A stretch of 64,000 bases of DNA from Salvia splendens (taxonomy: Eukaryota; Streptophyta; Magnoliopsida; Lamiales; Lamiaceae), in contig NC_056033.1 in the NCBI RefSeq assembly GCF_004379255.2, positions 4,320,172 through 4,384,171 on the forward strand, given 5' to 3'. Below, piece by piece: positions 34,239-46,343 of the stretch. Both the position numbers and the translations under genes were made by a program. Each line of letters begins with the position of its first letter. Within the stretch, counting starts at the first letter, position 1. The notes beneath the pieces were generated by a model. It did not search any database and had not been told where the DNA came from. It worked only from the letters and a program-made list of their open reading frames with translations.

Positions 34239-37200
34239 TTAAGCATCACAGCTGGGCCCAGGATACGCGGGTAAGGTCATTATCCGCTTATCCACCACCG
34301 GGCCACCAATCGTGAAATGATAAAGGCTCTGGAACTTGGAGCCCTGCAACCCGAGAGTCTCGTGCACTGCCAACAATTTGAGAAAGAAAATCAGAGATAT
34401 CTCAATGAAGAAAAGTACGTTGATACAAAGCTAAAACAGCGAACGCGCTAAGAACCTATTAGTAATCCAATACATAAGCAGTTAATTTCTTAATTAAGCC
34501 ACCCTGCTTTGTGACAGTGACTTTCATGAAGGTACAGTTTGAGCTCTGTTCGTTCTCAACGAGCATATAGAAGTAATGTCTAGACGTCTAGTCTTGGCAT
34601 TTTTCAAAAAAACAGATTCTCGATAGCTCTACAGTAAGAGTTCTAACAGGACTTGGGACGGAGTTAGGTTATGAAGCCCAAGCAAGAGAGATGATGCAGA
34701 ATTCGACTATTCAATAAATCACAGATCTACAATTCCTGGATCATACTAACTTACATAACAAAGATTCAAGTTTCAATATAGTAGATGCGCTTACATATAT
34801 ATATAATTCTGAATTCAAAGGCTAATTCAGAGACTAACAATATCCCCCATTTAAACTCACTTACTCAAAGGAATCAAGCAAAACACTAAACATGCGTCGC
34901 CAGAAGACCAGACAAATCCCCAGTAAGAGAGTCAGATTATCAACTTTCAAAGGATGGTCGATAGCTTGTTCAAGAAAGCACATGAATTATCAGTATATCG
35001 TGGCTTAGCGGTTGTCATCATTCATGATCCTAAAGAAGCACATGTGGAATTGTGGCCCCTCATGATGATAAGGTTATGAATGGTGTCATGAAGTTCTTGG
35101 CCAATTAAAAGAGCCCGGACCCCAAGAAAATGGTGCTGCACGAAAAGTTATTGAGCGAAAATATTGAAAAGCATTACCAATAGGTTACTGAAACTTCGAA
35201 GAAGAATGAAGAAACAGAAATGGGGTTCCTCATGACTCGACTCTTTGAAGGTGGAATCTCTGATGAGCTTGAATGAGCAGCTGAATGGTATGGACCAGTT
35301 TGTAAATGAAAAGCTGAATAAGCTCATAAACAGGTAAAACGAACTTGCAAGGGCGCAGCGTCACCTTTTGTGCACTAACAATTTACACCATAACCAGACG
35401 ACACCAGTAACAACTGAGACGATAGCTTATAGAAATGGCAATTTTGCAACAACTTCAATTGAAATTCGCTACAGGAGACGAGAGATACAACAGAAGACAG
35501 ATGCGGCAACACAATGCCTGGGATCCTGAATAGTTTTGGTCTATTGAGAGGAATCAAAATAGGATCAACTGAAGTTGCGAGATCCTTCATTGACATGAAT
35601 CAGGGTGGATCAACTGTGTTCGGAAGAGTGTGTAGCACCAATTTCTATCCTTGATGTACAATGTTATGTTTTACCACCCACACAAATGGCTTTCACAAAG
35701 ATGGCCTTCAGAATTAACATAAAAGGATGTCGGCCTTTTAAATTATAAATTAATGTGTTAATACGTTCTTACATGATTAATTTTTGTGGTTTATCTAAAA
35801 GATACTCATCTTTTTGCATTCATAAAAAGGGATGAGTATATTGTGTTTCTGTTTGGGAAGGAAAAATATGCAATTGAGTTCTACATACTAAGCACGTGCT
35901 ATTATTTTCGTCATACAAAATAATCAAGATTAATATCTGTAAGCACAAGCAATCCTCAATATCAAGTATGTTAAACAAAAATAACCGCAGACTTAATATA
36001 TGGAAATAGAAAGGGAGTAAATAATCATTCAAAAAAGACGATGTATCCAAGCAATGAATTTGGATTCAGATTCCTATACCTAATTACCTATATCTCTTTC
36101 TCATTAGACCACAAACATATAAATAGCTAAAATCTTATGATTCTCCACAATCGTTTTCACGGACCAGATCTACAGAGGGTAGCATAAAACAGAGCTTAAA
36201 TACACTACCTGTTTTACTTTTCTTCAGCAAACCGCAATAATAGAAAACAATTTTTCTGAACTCACTTTATCTTATCAATTATCATTTATCCCTATTAGAC
36301 CTTCGGCAACCAATAGTGAAATCGTTCTCCACCCCCTTCCAACATAGCAGGCCGAGGAAAAACAGACACATTCTAACTTATTACTATAAGATATCATTCA
36401 TATATGTGCCTCCAGCGAAAGTCGTTTTTCTTCCATGGGGTAGTTCAATGTGCACCAACGAGGAGTTACCAAAGAAAATGCATTTTTGTTCCATCAATTG
36501 AAGATTTTAATTCAACCAGAATTTTCTAAATTAGGTCCAAGAACACTGCACAGTGGCAATTCTTCATAGTTCATATTACCATTTTCAAGCTGGCATGCAT
36601 ATATGCTAGACTGAGCTTTAAGAGTATGAAATGAATAATGGCATACCAGGATCATCAAAAAAGCAACCAATTCCGGTAGCAGAAACCCCAACTGCATGTG
36701 CTTCGAGATAGAGAACTTGACCAAGAACTCCAGTTTCCCAAAATAGCCGTGGATACATCCATGCACCAATTGCCCGCAAAGTTGGTTCAAGATGAGCCAC
36801 CATACCAAGGCTGAAGCAGCCATCAGCAGCAATGTCCTACAAAAAAGTATAAATCCATTTCGATGAGGGATTGAATATCAGAATGGTACACATTCACCAT
36901 AAAAATAATACTGCACTATTAATCATGATAGTTCGATAGCTTTTCATACAAATAAATTATATACGGTTCAATGCTCACAAACTATTAATTTTATTGACCA
37001 TGACGAATCACAAGTGTAAAAAGAACTGCAAAACAGTTTATTACATATTAGTAACTTGCTGACTGTAGCCTTTTTCTAGCACAGAGAGCTACAAGTATAA
37101 AGGTCGTCGAGTTGGCATGTGAGAAAAGAAACTTGACTAATGCGGATCGTATCGAAAATGTTACAAGGACTTTGTAGTAGTACTATTTTTTGCTCAAAAT

Positions 37201-39064
37201 AAATGCCTGAAAAACAGCAGTACAGGAACTTGTTCTAATGCTCTCAAAGAAACAAAAGCCAACAATTGCCTTGTATAATTATTTTGATATTCTCGCTAAC
37301 TTCTCAATAGCATACCATTCATTTCTATTAGTTACTTATTTCATGGTCAAAACACGGGTAGAAGTTTACAAAACTGAGTGCAAAACCCCTACACATCAGG
37401 CATATCGACCACATTTCTCGTTACAGCAATTAGTTCTTAGCACTACTAAATCAAAAGTTAGGCCTCATGTTAAATTCAAGAGACGACCAAGTGGCGTATC
37501 AAGCATAGAAATTCTGGATATTTAGTATATGATAAATAGGCATTAGGCATACCTGATGGCAGGAAAGCCGCTTTGAGAGATCGCGACAGTCACCTTGTGC
37601 GAGCTCATATAGAGGAAGGTCGTCTGGGCAGCCATCAGGCTTCGCCCACTTAAACTCCGACTTTGTGGAAGATCTAATATCATCGAAATGGTCCTCATTC
37701 CTCACTAAGAAGTATAAACCATTAGGCAAACCCACAACTCTATGAACAAAAAGAACTGCATGAACTTGACAGGTCCAAGGCAGGGCCCGAAAGGGCAATG
37801 CCAACTGCTTCCCCTGTCTCACTCCACAGCCCGAAGGCATACTATGCAGCAAAATCTGATAGAATGTCTCCTTCTCCATCATAGTAACACCATCCATATC
37901 AACTGCACTCCTACGCTTCCTCACCACCTCACTCAGACTAAACCCCTTATAACAACTCTCACTAATCATCCCACTACTCCTAAACGTCTCCGCCACCAAC
38001 TCCTTCCCCATCTCGAATGGCTTCATCGCAGCCTCAGCCGTTCTATATATGACATCCCAACACGCATGCTCCTTACTAAGCACATTCGGCTTCCCCTTCC
38101 ATTCAAGATTTGAAAATTCCATCATCGCTGATCTCAGCTTCCTGTAATCAACCTCGAATTCCCCTGAATCACTGGGGAAAACCAACAACACACAATCGGG
38201 ATGGTCGAATTCGACCTCGGGCATCCTCCCCTTCACCGGCCTGCTCGGAATGTGAAATTTGGGGAAAATCCCCAAACCCATCAATCTCTCCAGCTCCTCA
38301 TGCCCTAATCCATCTAAAACCCTAACATCCCACCCGAGCCCGGCGGCGGCCATAGCCACCGCCGCCACCGCGTGCCCCACGTCGTGATTGCAGTACCTAA
38401 ACGCCCTCTCCCCGTACTTCCACGCCTCCCGCCAAAATACCGACGCGAGCCCGATCAAGAATGAATTTTTCGGCAGCAGGGAGACGAATTCATGTGGGAT
38501 TAGAGCCCTGAGCTCGAGCGCGTGCTCCTTGGGGGCGTAGTGGGCGACGAATGAGGAGTCGGAGAGGGAGCTTACAGGTGGGGAGATGACGTAGGCCTCG
38601 GTGGGGTGCAAATTGCCGCTGCTGGGGTTGACGCGGAGAGACCAAGTGGAGTATCCGGTGGTTTTCCAGGCGGAGAGGGCGAGGGAGTTGTGGAGGAATT
38701 CGGAGATGGTGGATTGAGAGAGGGGTTTTGGGGGTGGGAGGGAATTGAAGAGGGAGGGGTAAGTGGGGGAGGTGGAATTGTGATGATCGGGGTGGGAGAG
38801 GGGGAGGAGGGGAGAGGAGAGGTAGCGGCGGAAGGGATTGGGCTGGTTGGCCCAGTCGAGGGAGGGGGCGGAGCGGGCGTATTTGGTGAAGGAGTGTTTG
38901 GTTTGGTGGTGGTAAGTGAGGACTTGATTGATGAGCTCCTGCAGCTTCTCTTCCATGGCGGTTTGATGGGAAGAGGTGGAGATGCTGAGGGAAGGCACGA
39001 GCTTTGCTGCCGCGGCGGCGGTGGGGAGAGAGATTGGGAGGCGGTGGTGGATGATGCTGTGCAT
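34239..39064 (-). CDS. SagB/nitroreductase-family protein
   Basis: Three exons: 39064-37553, 36836-36647 and 34366-34239, one open frame of 609 residues. The fold is an FMN-binding nitroreductase; the plant members resemble bacterial SagB/ThcOx dehydrogenases. There are two related halves: a SagB-like part with TTGYSTWSLRVNPSSGNLHP and RAFRYCNHDVGHAVAAVAMA, and a second part with EVVRKRRSAVDMDG, YQILLHSMPSG and, in exon 2, DIAADGCFSLGMVAHLEPTL and GVSATGIGCFFDDP. I chose the Met at 39064 because the following 30 residues look like a plastid or mitochondrial targeting peptide (Ser/Ala/Leu/His-rich, no acids); an upstream in-frame Met at 39196 would add 44. The reaction in plants is not established. 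Intron 2 is 2.3 kb and holds an antisense MADS-box relic. Confidence 0.82.
34890..35340 (+). pseudogene. Type I MADS-box gene relic (M-gamma/AGL80-like)
   Basis: Inside intron 2 of the SagB-like gene, on the opposite strand. The frame RMVDSLFKKAHELSVYRG followed by LAVVIIHDPKEAHVELWP matches the second half of a MADS domain with the type I (M-gamma) pattern of a P-x-x-W-P turn. DNA-binding N-terminal codons are out of frame (KRVRLSTFK). Downstream an LLSENIEKHYQ stretch and NEETEMGFLMTRLFEG fit the post-MADS region but are broken by stops. It is clearly non-functional. Assignment is from family knowledge. Confidence 0.65.
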
Positions 39065-39196
39065 TACAGCAATGGAATAGCAACTGCGAAAGATTCTTGT
39101 TAATTTCACAAGTTTCTGGACTGCTCTATGTTGTTCTGATTCTCGCCACTTCTCCCCTGCATTTTTGGAGACGCCAGATGTTTTATGCTTGTTCAC

Positions 39197-39947
39197 AGAA
39201 TATCTGTGTCTCAGTGAGAATTTTTTTTATCTTGTTTTGCGACGATAATAAATAATTAGATTGGAGAGAAAATAAAGTAATAAATTAGAATACTATAGAA
39301 GAGATTCATATACATTAATTTCTTATTTACTTTATTTTTTCTGCATTATAACTATTTATTATCATTTTTACAAAATAATGTGCGAATTGAAGTGCCTCAC
39401 TTGTAGTGGGAGTACTATCTCCGGCCACAAAAAAATCACAAAAGTGTAAATTCAACGAGTTTTAATGCGCAATTAATAAAATAAGAAAGAGAGAAAGAAA
39501 ATGTGGTGGAAGTAGTATTATTTGATTATGGATCTACATTTGAAACTATAGATGACACAAAATGGCAAAATTGATCTGTTTTTTATGGACGATAGTATTA
39601 ATTACTCCTCTTAGTTAATAGATCAAGAAATAAATAATGGTAATTAAGTTTTAAAAATTTATATTAATTAAATTATATTACAATCAAACCTTTTCATATA
39701 TTGATTTGAAGTTATAGAAACAATAAACTATAGGAGAATCAATAAAAATTAAATTAGGTGAATGAAACAAAATTAATTAAATAAAAAATACTTGATTATT
39801 TATTGATGCTGATATTCATCTAATCGAGTAGTATATTATTTACCAAAATTGCATACTTTTAATTTTGTGAGTACTAGTATATGTAATATGTCATTGCAAA
39901 TTGGAAATAGATTGGCGCATTGATTGGGCACTAGTACTACTATCATA
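39197..39947. other. Intergenic with a decayed MITE-like palindrome
   Basis: Sequence at about 39230-39415 has weak inverted symmetry (GGAGAGAAAATAAAGTAA and its rough complement) and ends in GTGGGAGTACTA, which suggests a degenerate Stowaway element. No gene is seen. It forms part of the upstream region of the SagB-like gene. Confidence 0.4.
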
Positions 39948-40114
39948 CTCCCTCCGTCCCGGGCTACTCTCTCATTTCCTTTTCGGCTCGGAGATTAAGG
40001 AATGAGTGTATAGGAAAGTCAAAAATGACGGCTGTAGGTGAAACTTTTTACTAAAAATGGAAAGAGTGCAAGTAACTTGGGACGTCCAAAAAGGAAATAA
40101 GTGCGAGTAGTGCG
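39948..40114. mobile_element. Stowaway MITE, copy 2, 3' terminal repeat missing
   Basis: Begins CTCCCTCCGTCC after TA (39946-39947) and matches copy 1 at 5730 with about six differences, but the match stops after AGTAGTGCG; the closing GGGACGGAGGG is lost. A truncated copy can no longer move. Confidence 0.85.
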
Positions 40115-40992
40115 AGTATTTCAGTTCATTAATGCTGGGCCTTTTTATTGCGCTGTGGTTGGTCTGATTATAAAAAATTTGGATAATTCTATAAATGCAT
40201 AGAGTTGCGTGCGTGACGCCGCTTTTTGGCCCGTACAATGACAAGGATTTATGGAAATGGGAACACCAAGTGTCCAAATTCAAGTGGATTAAACTGTGGA
40301 AAATTTTATTTAATTTCGTATTTCATGAATCTATGAGATTATTTTAATCTGTATTGGCTTGATTACGTGTAATTCATGTCCTAATCCAACTTCCAAATTG
40401 AGATAATCCACTGGCCACTAGTCCCACTCTCGGCATTTTTGGATTATAAAAATAAATAAAGCAGCTGCATGTCAATTTTGCTCCTCAATCATTCTCGCAT
40501 CAGCACCAAAAAGGTGGTACCAGAAACCTCTCCCTTCACTCACAACACACTCTGATCTGCCGCCATTTCTCGGCCATCACACCCAGGTATGTCTCGATCG
40601 ATTCAATTTCTAGCTATCGATCCTGGATTTACGATTTTTGTGTTTAATTCACTCCATTGAGTGTCTAATTCTGGTATTAAGGTTTGTTTTGGGTATTGAT
40701 TTGACATCGTTTTCCAATTAGAATTAGATTGCTTTAATATGTGTCTTTGTGATGGTTGAAGTGAATGAATAAAGCTAGAACGATTAAAGGAATCGCATAT
40801 GTGGAATTAGGAGCTACTAATTGGTGTAAAAGGTTGCATTCATCTGTGGCACTCTAATGTTTTAGCTGTGATCTTCGGGTGGATTACTCTCTGGTTTGAA
40901 GGATTTTAGTAAAAATATTTGAACTGAACACATTTTTTATGTTTTGTGGTTGTTTGTTTGGACAGAAATTGTGAAATCCATTACCGGAAAAG
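40115..40992. other. Promoter and leader of arginase gene
   Basis: A TATA-like GGATTATAAAAATAAATAAA lies at about 40440-40460. A leader intron appears to run from CACCCAG|GTATGTC (donor at about 40587) to GGACAG near 40965, just before the ATG. Confidence 0.5.
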
Positions 40993-43678
40993 ATGAAAAA
41001 CGTTGGAAGGATGGGAATCCATTACCTGCAGAGGCTGAATGCCGAAAATGTTCCAAAGGACTTGATAGAGAAAGGTCAGGCTCGTGTTATTGAGGCATCC
41101 CTGACACTCATCCGCGAGAGGGCGAAGCTCAAGGTATATTCTGATGACCTAACATATATTTATCCATCTTCAATTACCTCATGGGATTAATGTCTGGAGT
41201 CTGGTCTTTCGTAGTTGGAATTCATTGCATTCCTGTCAATGTTGTATAAAGATGTTCATGTTTATGCTAGTTGGTCTCTGAATATGATGGCGAAGTTGGA
41301 ACATCGCTTCATAATATATATTACGATAAGATTGTTTCTGTGATTTCTGAATTATAGCTCCTTGTTGGATTCTTCTATTTGGTTATCCGTTACCTTGAGG
41401 TATCCAAAAGCAATATCTGGATTGATTTTTCTGGGGAATAAATTTGAGAATGGTGTCTGGGAGAAGTTAAACAATATGGCCTAAATTTCCCAAATCGTTG
41501 TATCTACAGCGTCTTCACCTAGTTTTAGTTTATCCTTGCAACAGGGGGAACTTCTACGAGCTTTGGGAGGTGTGGCAGCATCAGCATCTCTTCTCGGAGT
41601 TCCCTTAGGACACAACTCTTCCTTTCTCCAGGGTCCTGCATTTGCACCACCACGTATAAGAGAAGCCATTTGGTGTGGGAGCACAAATTCCACCACAGAA
41701 GAAGGTAAAGCGTATCCATCACTAGTCATGCCATTTTGGTTGGGCATGAATACTCTTTCTTCCAAGGATTTCATTTGTTTGTTGATGGTACTTCCATACT
41801 TAGGGAAATGATTGGTTATTGCTTAGTATCATTTCAGTATCAATTCTATTAGTATCTTATATTATATCTAGTTCATCATGAGAAAATGATTTTTTTAAAC
41901 CTTTGTATCTTGCTGATAGTCCCTCCCAAATTTTTTGATATTCACGTTCTTGGTCAAAGTTATACTATAAATCTTTATAGGCAAGAATTTGAATTTGTCA
42001 TATCAATGTTGCAAATTTGTTTCTCGTGTATCAGGGATCTGCATCTATTGAGCAATAAATTGGATTTGTTAAAGAGATGTATATCTATTTACTTCTTCAT
42101 TTCATTTATCGTCATAATTTACTTGAGAAAAATGCTCTTCTTGATTGATGATTGTAAATCATTGATGAGAACTCTTTAACATTCTTTTTCATAACTTTTT
42201 TAGACTTCAAAAGTAAAGTTGGTTTATTCACAACTGAGTCATGAACCATACACTTCTGATAACCTGATTCTTACAATAATATGATCTCTTTTTATCTCTC
42301 TCCCCCCTTCCTATCTACAATGATGCTGAATTTGTTTCATGATGAACCTGGCTATGCAGGCAAAGATCTTAATGATCCAAGGGTCCTGACAGATGTTGGT
42401 GATGTTCCAGTTCAGGAGTTACGGGATTGTGGAGTTGATGACGATAGATTGATGAATATTATAAGTGAATCTGTGAAGTTAGTGATGGAAGAAGTAAGCT
42501 TCCCTTTCCAAAGACATCTTTGTTTGTAGGGATTATCTTTCAATTTTCCTCATACATGACTCCTTTTCGGTTTTTTTTCCTGCACTTTTTAGGACCCATT
42601 GCGGCCGTTGGTGCTTGGAGGTGATCACTCTATTTCATTTCCTTCTGTGAGAGCCGTATCTGAGAAGCTTGGAGGGCCTGTTGATATTCTTCACCTGGAT
42701 GCTCATCCTGATATTTATGATGCTTTTGAGGGGAATAAATATTCTCATGCATCTTCTTTTGCTAGAATCATGGAGGGTGGTTATGCTCGGCGATTGTTGC
42801 AGGTGACCTAAGCTTTTGTCAGTGATGGTTGTTTATGCAAATTGATCCAAAATTTCACCGGAGAGCCATGCAAACTTTATGGCAAAACCTTGTATGCTTT
42901 ACTTTTCCCAACCAAATATAATCAGGAAAAAGGGGTTGATTGAAATTCTTATAATGGTTGATGCAGGTTGGAATCAGATCAATTACAAAGGAGGGCCGGG
43001 AACAGGGGAAGCGATTTGGTGTAGAGCAATATGAAATGCGGACATTTTCAAGGGATCGGAACCTACTCGAGAATCTGGTCTCTCTTTCTCCCCCCTCCCT
43101 CCCAACACCCACCTTGCAGTCTTTTGTGTTGCTCTGTTTTCCTCTCTCTGTCACTATCTCAAAATTTGAGGATTATCAAAATCTGAAACATGTGTGAACC
43201 ATAAATAAGTACATGACAATCATTATGTACAGCATGAATTGTTTCAATGTCTTTTGAACTTTTGAATTTATTTCTACCATGTTAGGTATTGTATTACCAG
43301 TAATCAAGTTTAATATTAATCTGTTGCAAAAATGAGAGTAAAAACAATATCAAAGAATCAAATTTGTTCTTGCCAAAATGTTTGTCCTTATTCTTTGCAG
43401 CCTTGAATTATTTGCAGAAACTTGGTGAAGGTGTAAAGGGTGTGTATATTTCTGTCGATCTGGACTGTATGGATCCAGCATTTGCACCAGGAGTTTCTCA
43501 CATTGAGCCAGGAGGCCTCTCTTTTCGGGATGTTCTCAACATTCTTCAAAACCTTAAAGGTGATGTGGTTGCTGCTGATGTTGTGGAGTTCAATCCACAG
43601 CGAGACACTGTTGATGGGATGACTGCGATGGTTGCTGCAAAGCTAGTACGAGAACTGACTGCAAAGATATCAAAATGA
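40993..43678 (+). CDS. Arginase (plant agmatinase-like ureohydrolase)
   Basis: Six exons: 40993-41133, 41545-41704, 42360-42493, 42593-42802, 42967-43077 and 43418-43678, one open frame of 338 residues, the normal length for plant arginase. It hydrolyses arginine to ornithine and urea, in mitochondria in the plants studied. Manganese ligands are visible: His in LVLGGDHSISF, the Asp/His cluster LDAHPDIYD, and SVDLDCMDPAFAPG; substrate-site EPGG follows. The last exon starts at the second of two AG sites (43416-43417); using the first would put a stop in frame. The N-terminus (MKNVGRMGIHYLQRL) is short and basic, consistent with mitochondrial import. No damage is seen. Confidence 0.93.
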
Positions 43679-44217
43679 CCATGATATTGGATCAGCCTGA
43701 ATAAGCACATCATATGCAATGTTGGTTGTGGTGCTACAGCACTTGGCCAAAAAATGAATTCACCCGGATGAGCCTGATACTATATGGTCATGCCTTGTGA
43801 CTGCTTATTTTTAGACAGACTTTTAGTTGCGAAATGGAGAATAGAGTAACAGTTGAGACTTCCGTTAAAATATATGTATGCACTGTTTGAATGCAATTGT
43901 TGATTTGTTGAACGTGGTAGTTTTTTGGACTATGATCGGATCTTTAGAATTGAAATATTGGTGATTTGTTTACATGCTATTGAGTTGAAACACTCGTGAT
44001 TTGTTTACATGATTTTACTTCGTATTTTGAGTAACTGTGGTGTTAAGATTCTTGTTTATTTCCAGAAACCTTACATCCTCTATAGCATAAAATACACGTT
44101 TACCCTTTTACAGTTCTTTCTTTTCTTCATGTTTTCCTAGTGCAGATGCTACAGATAAAGGTAAGGTGAGTCATCGTCTTCATCAGGTCAACGCAGAACA
44201 GCAGATGGGTCAAGGAC
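43679..44217. other. Spacer between convergent genes
   Basis: 3' regions of arginase (plus) and the NPF gene (minus). No other feature. Confidence 0.5.
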
Positions 44218-46343
44218 TCAAGGCAGAGCAGCCGGCGCTTCCTTCCCTTCATGTCGTTTCTCTAGTTTGATGCACTTAAATCGGCTTGCGCAGGTGATGA
44301 AGAGTGCGAGATTGAAAGTGATGAGAGCAGCTGACAAGAAGAAAAACCTGTCCATATGGCCTTGGTTCAGATTTGGAGGTATCCACCCGGGTTTCCCATG
44401 CTTTGCTGTAGTTTTCATAACCACTGCCACAATTATGGTGCAGAGATAGCTACCGAGAGCTGATGAAGACATTGATAGTCCCAGCCCCAAGCTCTTTAAT
44501 CTGTCAGGGATCTGCGATGCGAAGAATTCCCATTGAGCGACGTAGATGAAGGCTTCGGAAACTCCCACAAGCACATACTGTGGGATTTGCCAGAAAATAC
44601 TGAGAGAACTCGTTTCGCCTTCGTCTGCATACTTGAGTCTCCATTGCTCGACTAGGCCTGCAATGATCATGGCAACAATCGATATCACCATCCCGATTCC
44701 CATCCTCTGCAGCTCACTTGGAGTCTTGAGCTTTTTCTTGGTCAGTCTGGTGTATAGTGGTACAAGCAACCTCTCATAGCAGATGATGAAAGTTGAAGTG
44801 CTTATGATGTCGAAGGAAGTCATGCTGGCCGGGGGTACGTGGAAGCTGTTTATCACCGTGTTCATGGATGCTCCCTGCTCCACAAAGAGAGAGAGGACCT
44901 GCACAAATACTACAGATGCTACTATTGTGCAGAACCATATTGGAAGCAATCTCAGCACACATTTCACTTCCTCAACTTGTGTTACTGTACAAAGATGCCA
45001 TGGATTTGGAGTTTGCCCCTTGTTTAGAAATATCTCGTCCGATTCAGTCATAACCGCCGCCCTGTCAAGAAACCTGTTGCACTGCAAATATCAGTATTCT
45101 GAAGATCTCAATTCTGACAAACAGCTGAGACAGAGACTTACTTGAAATCATCAGTATGTGATATTCTCCGACCACACTCCTTGTCATCCTTGTCTCTAAC
45201 TTCATAGAGTCTCTCCTCTCCATTTGATGACACGCCGAGCTTTAACTTTCTTACAGAAGCAGAGATCACCTGAGAGAATCTGGAGATGGGGTTACCAGAG
45301 GGCGGCTTAATGTGTCTGTACCGAGACGTCCCACTCAGCAGGAAAGCCAAAGCCAACAAGCCACAAGAGGTTGATATCCAAAAGGCCAGCACCCATCTCC
45401 CTAGATTTTCTATGTACACCAAAACTGTCTCTGCGATTAATGATCCAAGATTGAGAGCTACATAATAGTAGCTGAAGAATGCCGTTTTCGATTTGTTCTC
45501 CTCTGCATCTTCCTCGTCGAACTGATCTGCACCCAGTGTGGCCATTGCCGGTTCTATAGCCCCACTCCCCAAAGCTAGCAAATATATAGATATGTAGAAG
45601 CAAGCAACTTTAGCTGGTGACGGTTGGTGGCATACATCTCCAATCTTTCCACAACCCTTTGGTTCAAGCATGAATTCTTGAGTTGACAGAGACAGTATCA
45701 CTAATCCCTATTAAAGAAATGCCAGCTCAAAATCAGTGAAAAAGAGTTTGATGTGGAGAAAGCTCATCCGAAGCGAAGAACAATGAGAGTGGCTTACAAT
45801 GACTAAGACAGCTTGAAATACAACACAAGTTAGATATCTTCCCAAGTATGAGTCACTGAGAAAAGCCCCCAGCAGAGTGCAGATGTTGAGAGTTCCCATC
45901 CACGTACTGAATGTTTTCGCTGCATCCGCATTCGTCTGCCTCAACACGGATTTGGAGAAAAGCACCATGTTTACTTCTATTCCAGTAAATGCAAGAGCAG
46001 CAAGTCCTTCACTTACTGAAACAACAATGCTGGTCAGTCAAAAACACTTTGATTTTAGCTACAATATGGTATCACATAAAAATAGGATCATGTCTTTGTA
46101 TATGTTTGTGACAGCAATCAAATTATTTGGATCTAGCACATGATGCCATCTCATTCATTGCTACATTGTTGTCATTCAGGAAAATTAATATGAAATATAT
46201 CAGAGTTGGTCAATGAAAGTACCAAGCACCAGAGATCCTGCTCTCCATCCACCTGTTCTGTCTCTTGCTGCTGGCTCCCCATACATGTCGAGTGTCCCAT
46301 CTTTCGTGCATTCATCGAGAAGCCCCGTCCCTCGTTCCTGCAT
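44218..46343 (-). CDS. NPF/NRT1-PTR family transporter, NPF7-like
   Basis: Four exons: 46343-46223, 46015-45798, 45707-45142 and 45073-44218, one open frame of 586 residues. NPF proteins are plasma-membrane or vacuolar carriers of nitrate, peptides or hormones with 12 membrane segments. Seen here: the N-terminal D-G-T-L-D stretch and GGWRAGS, the first helix SEGLAALAFTGIEVNMVLF, FLSDSYLGRY, LGADQFDEED with FFSYYYVALNLG, a long charged central loop, then the second half with IFWQIPQYVLVGVSEAFIYVAQWEFF. The first helix lacks the proton-coupling ExxER/K motif of most NPFs, a feature known for NPF7.3 (NRT1.5), which is why I lean to NPF7. The short start (MQERGTGLLDEC) rests on the ATG at 46343; an upstream exon cannot be excluded. 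The substrate is not predicted. Confidence 0.87.
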
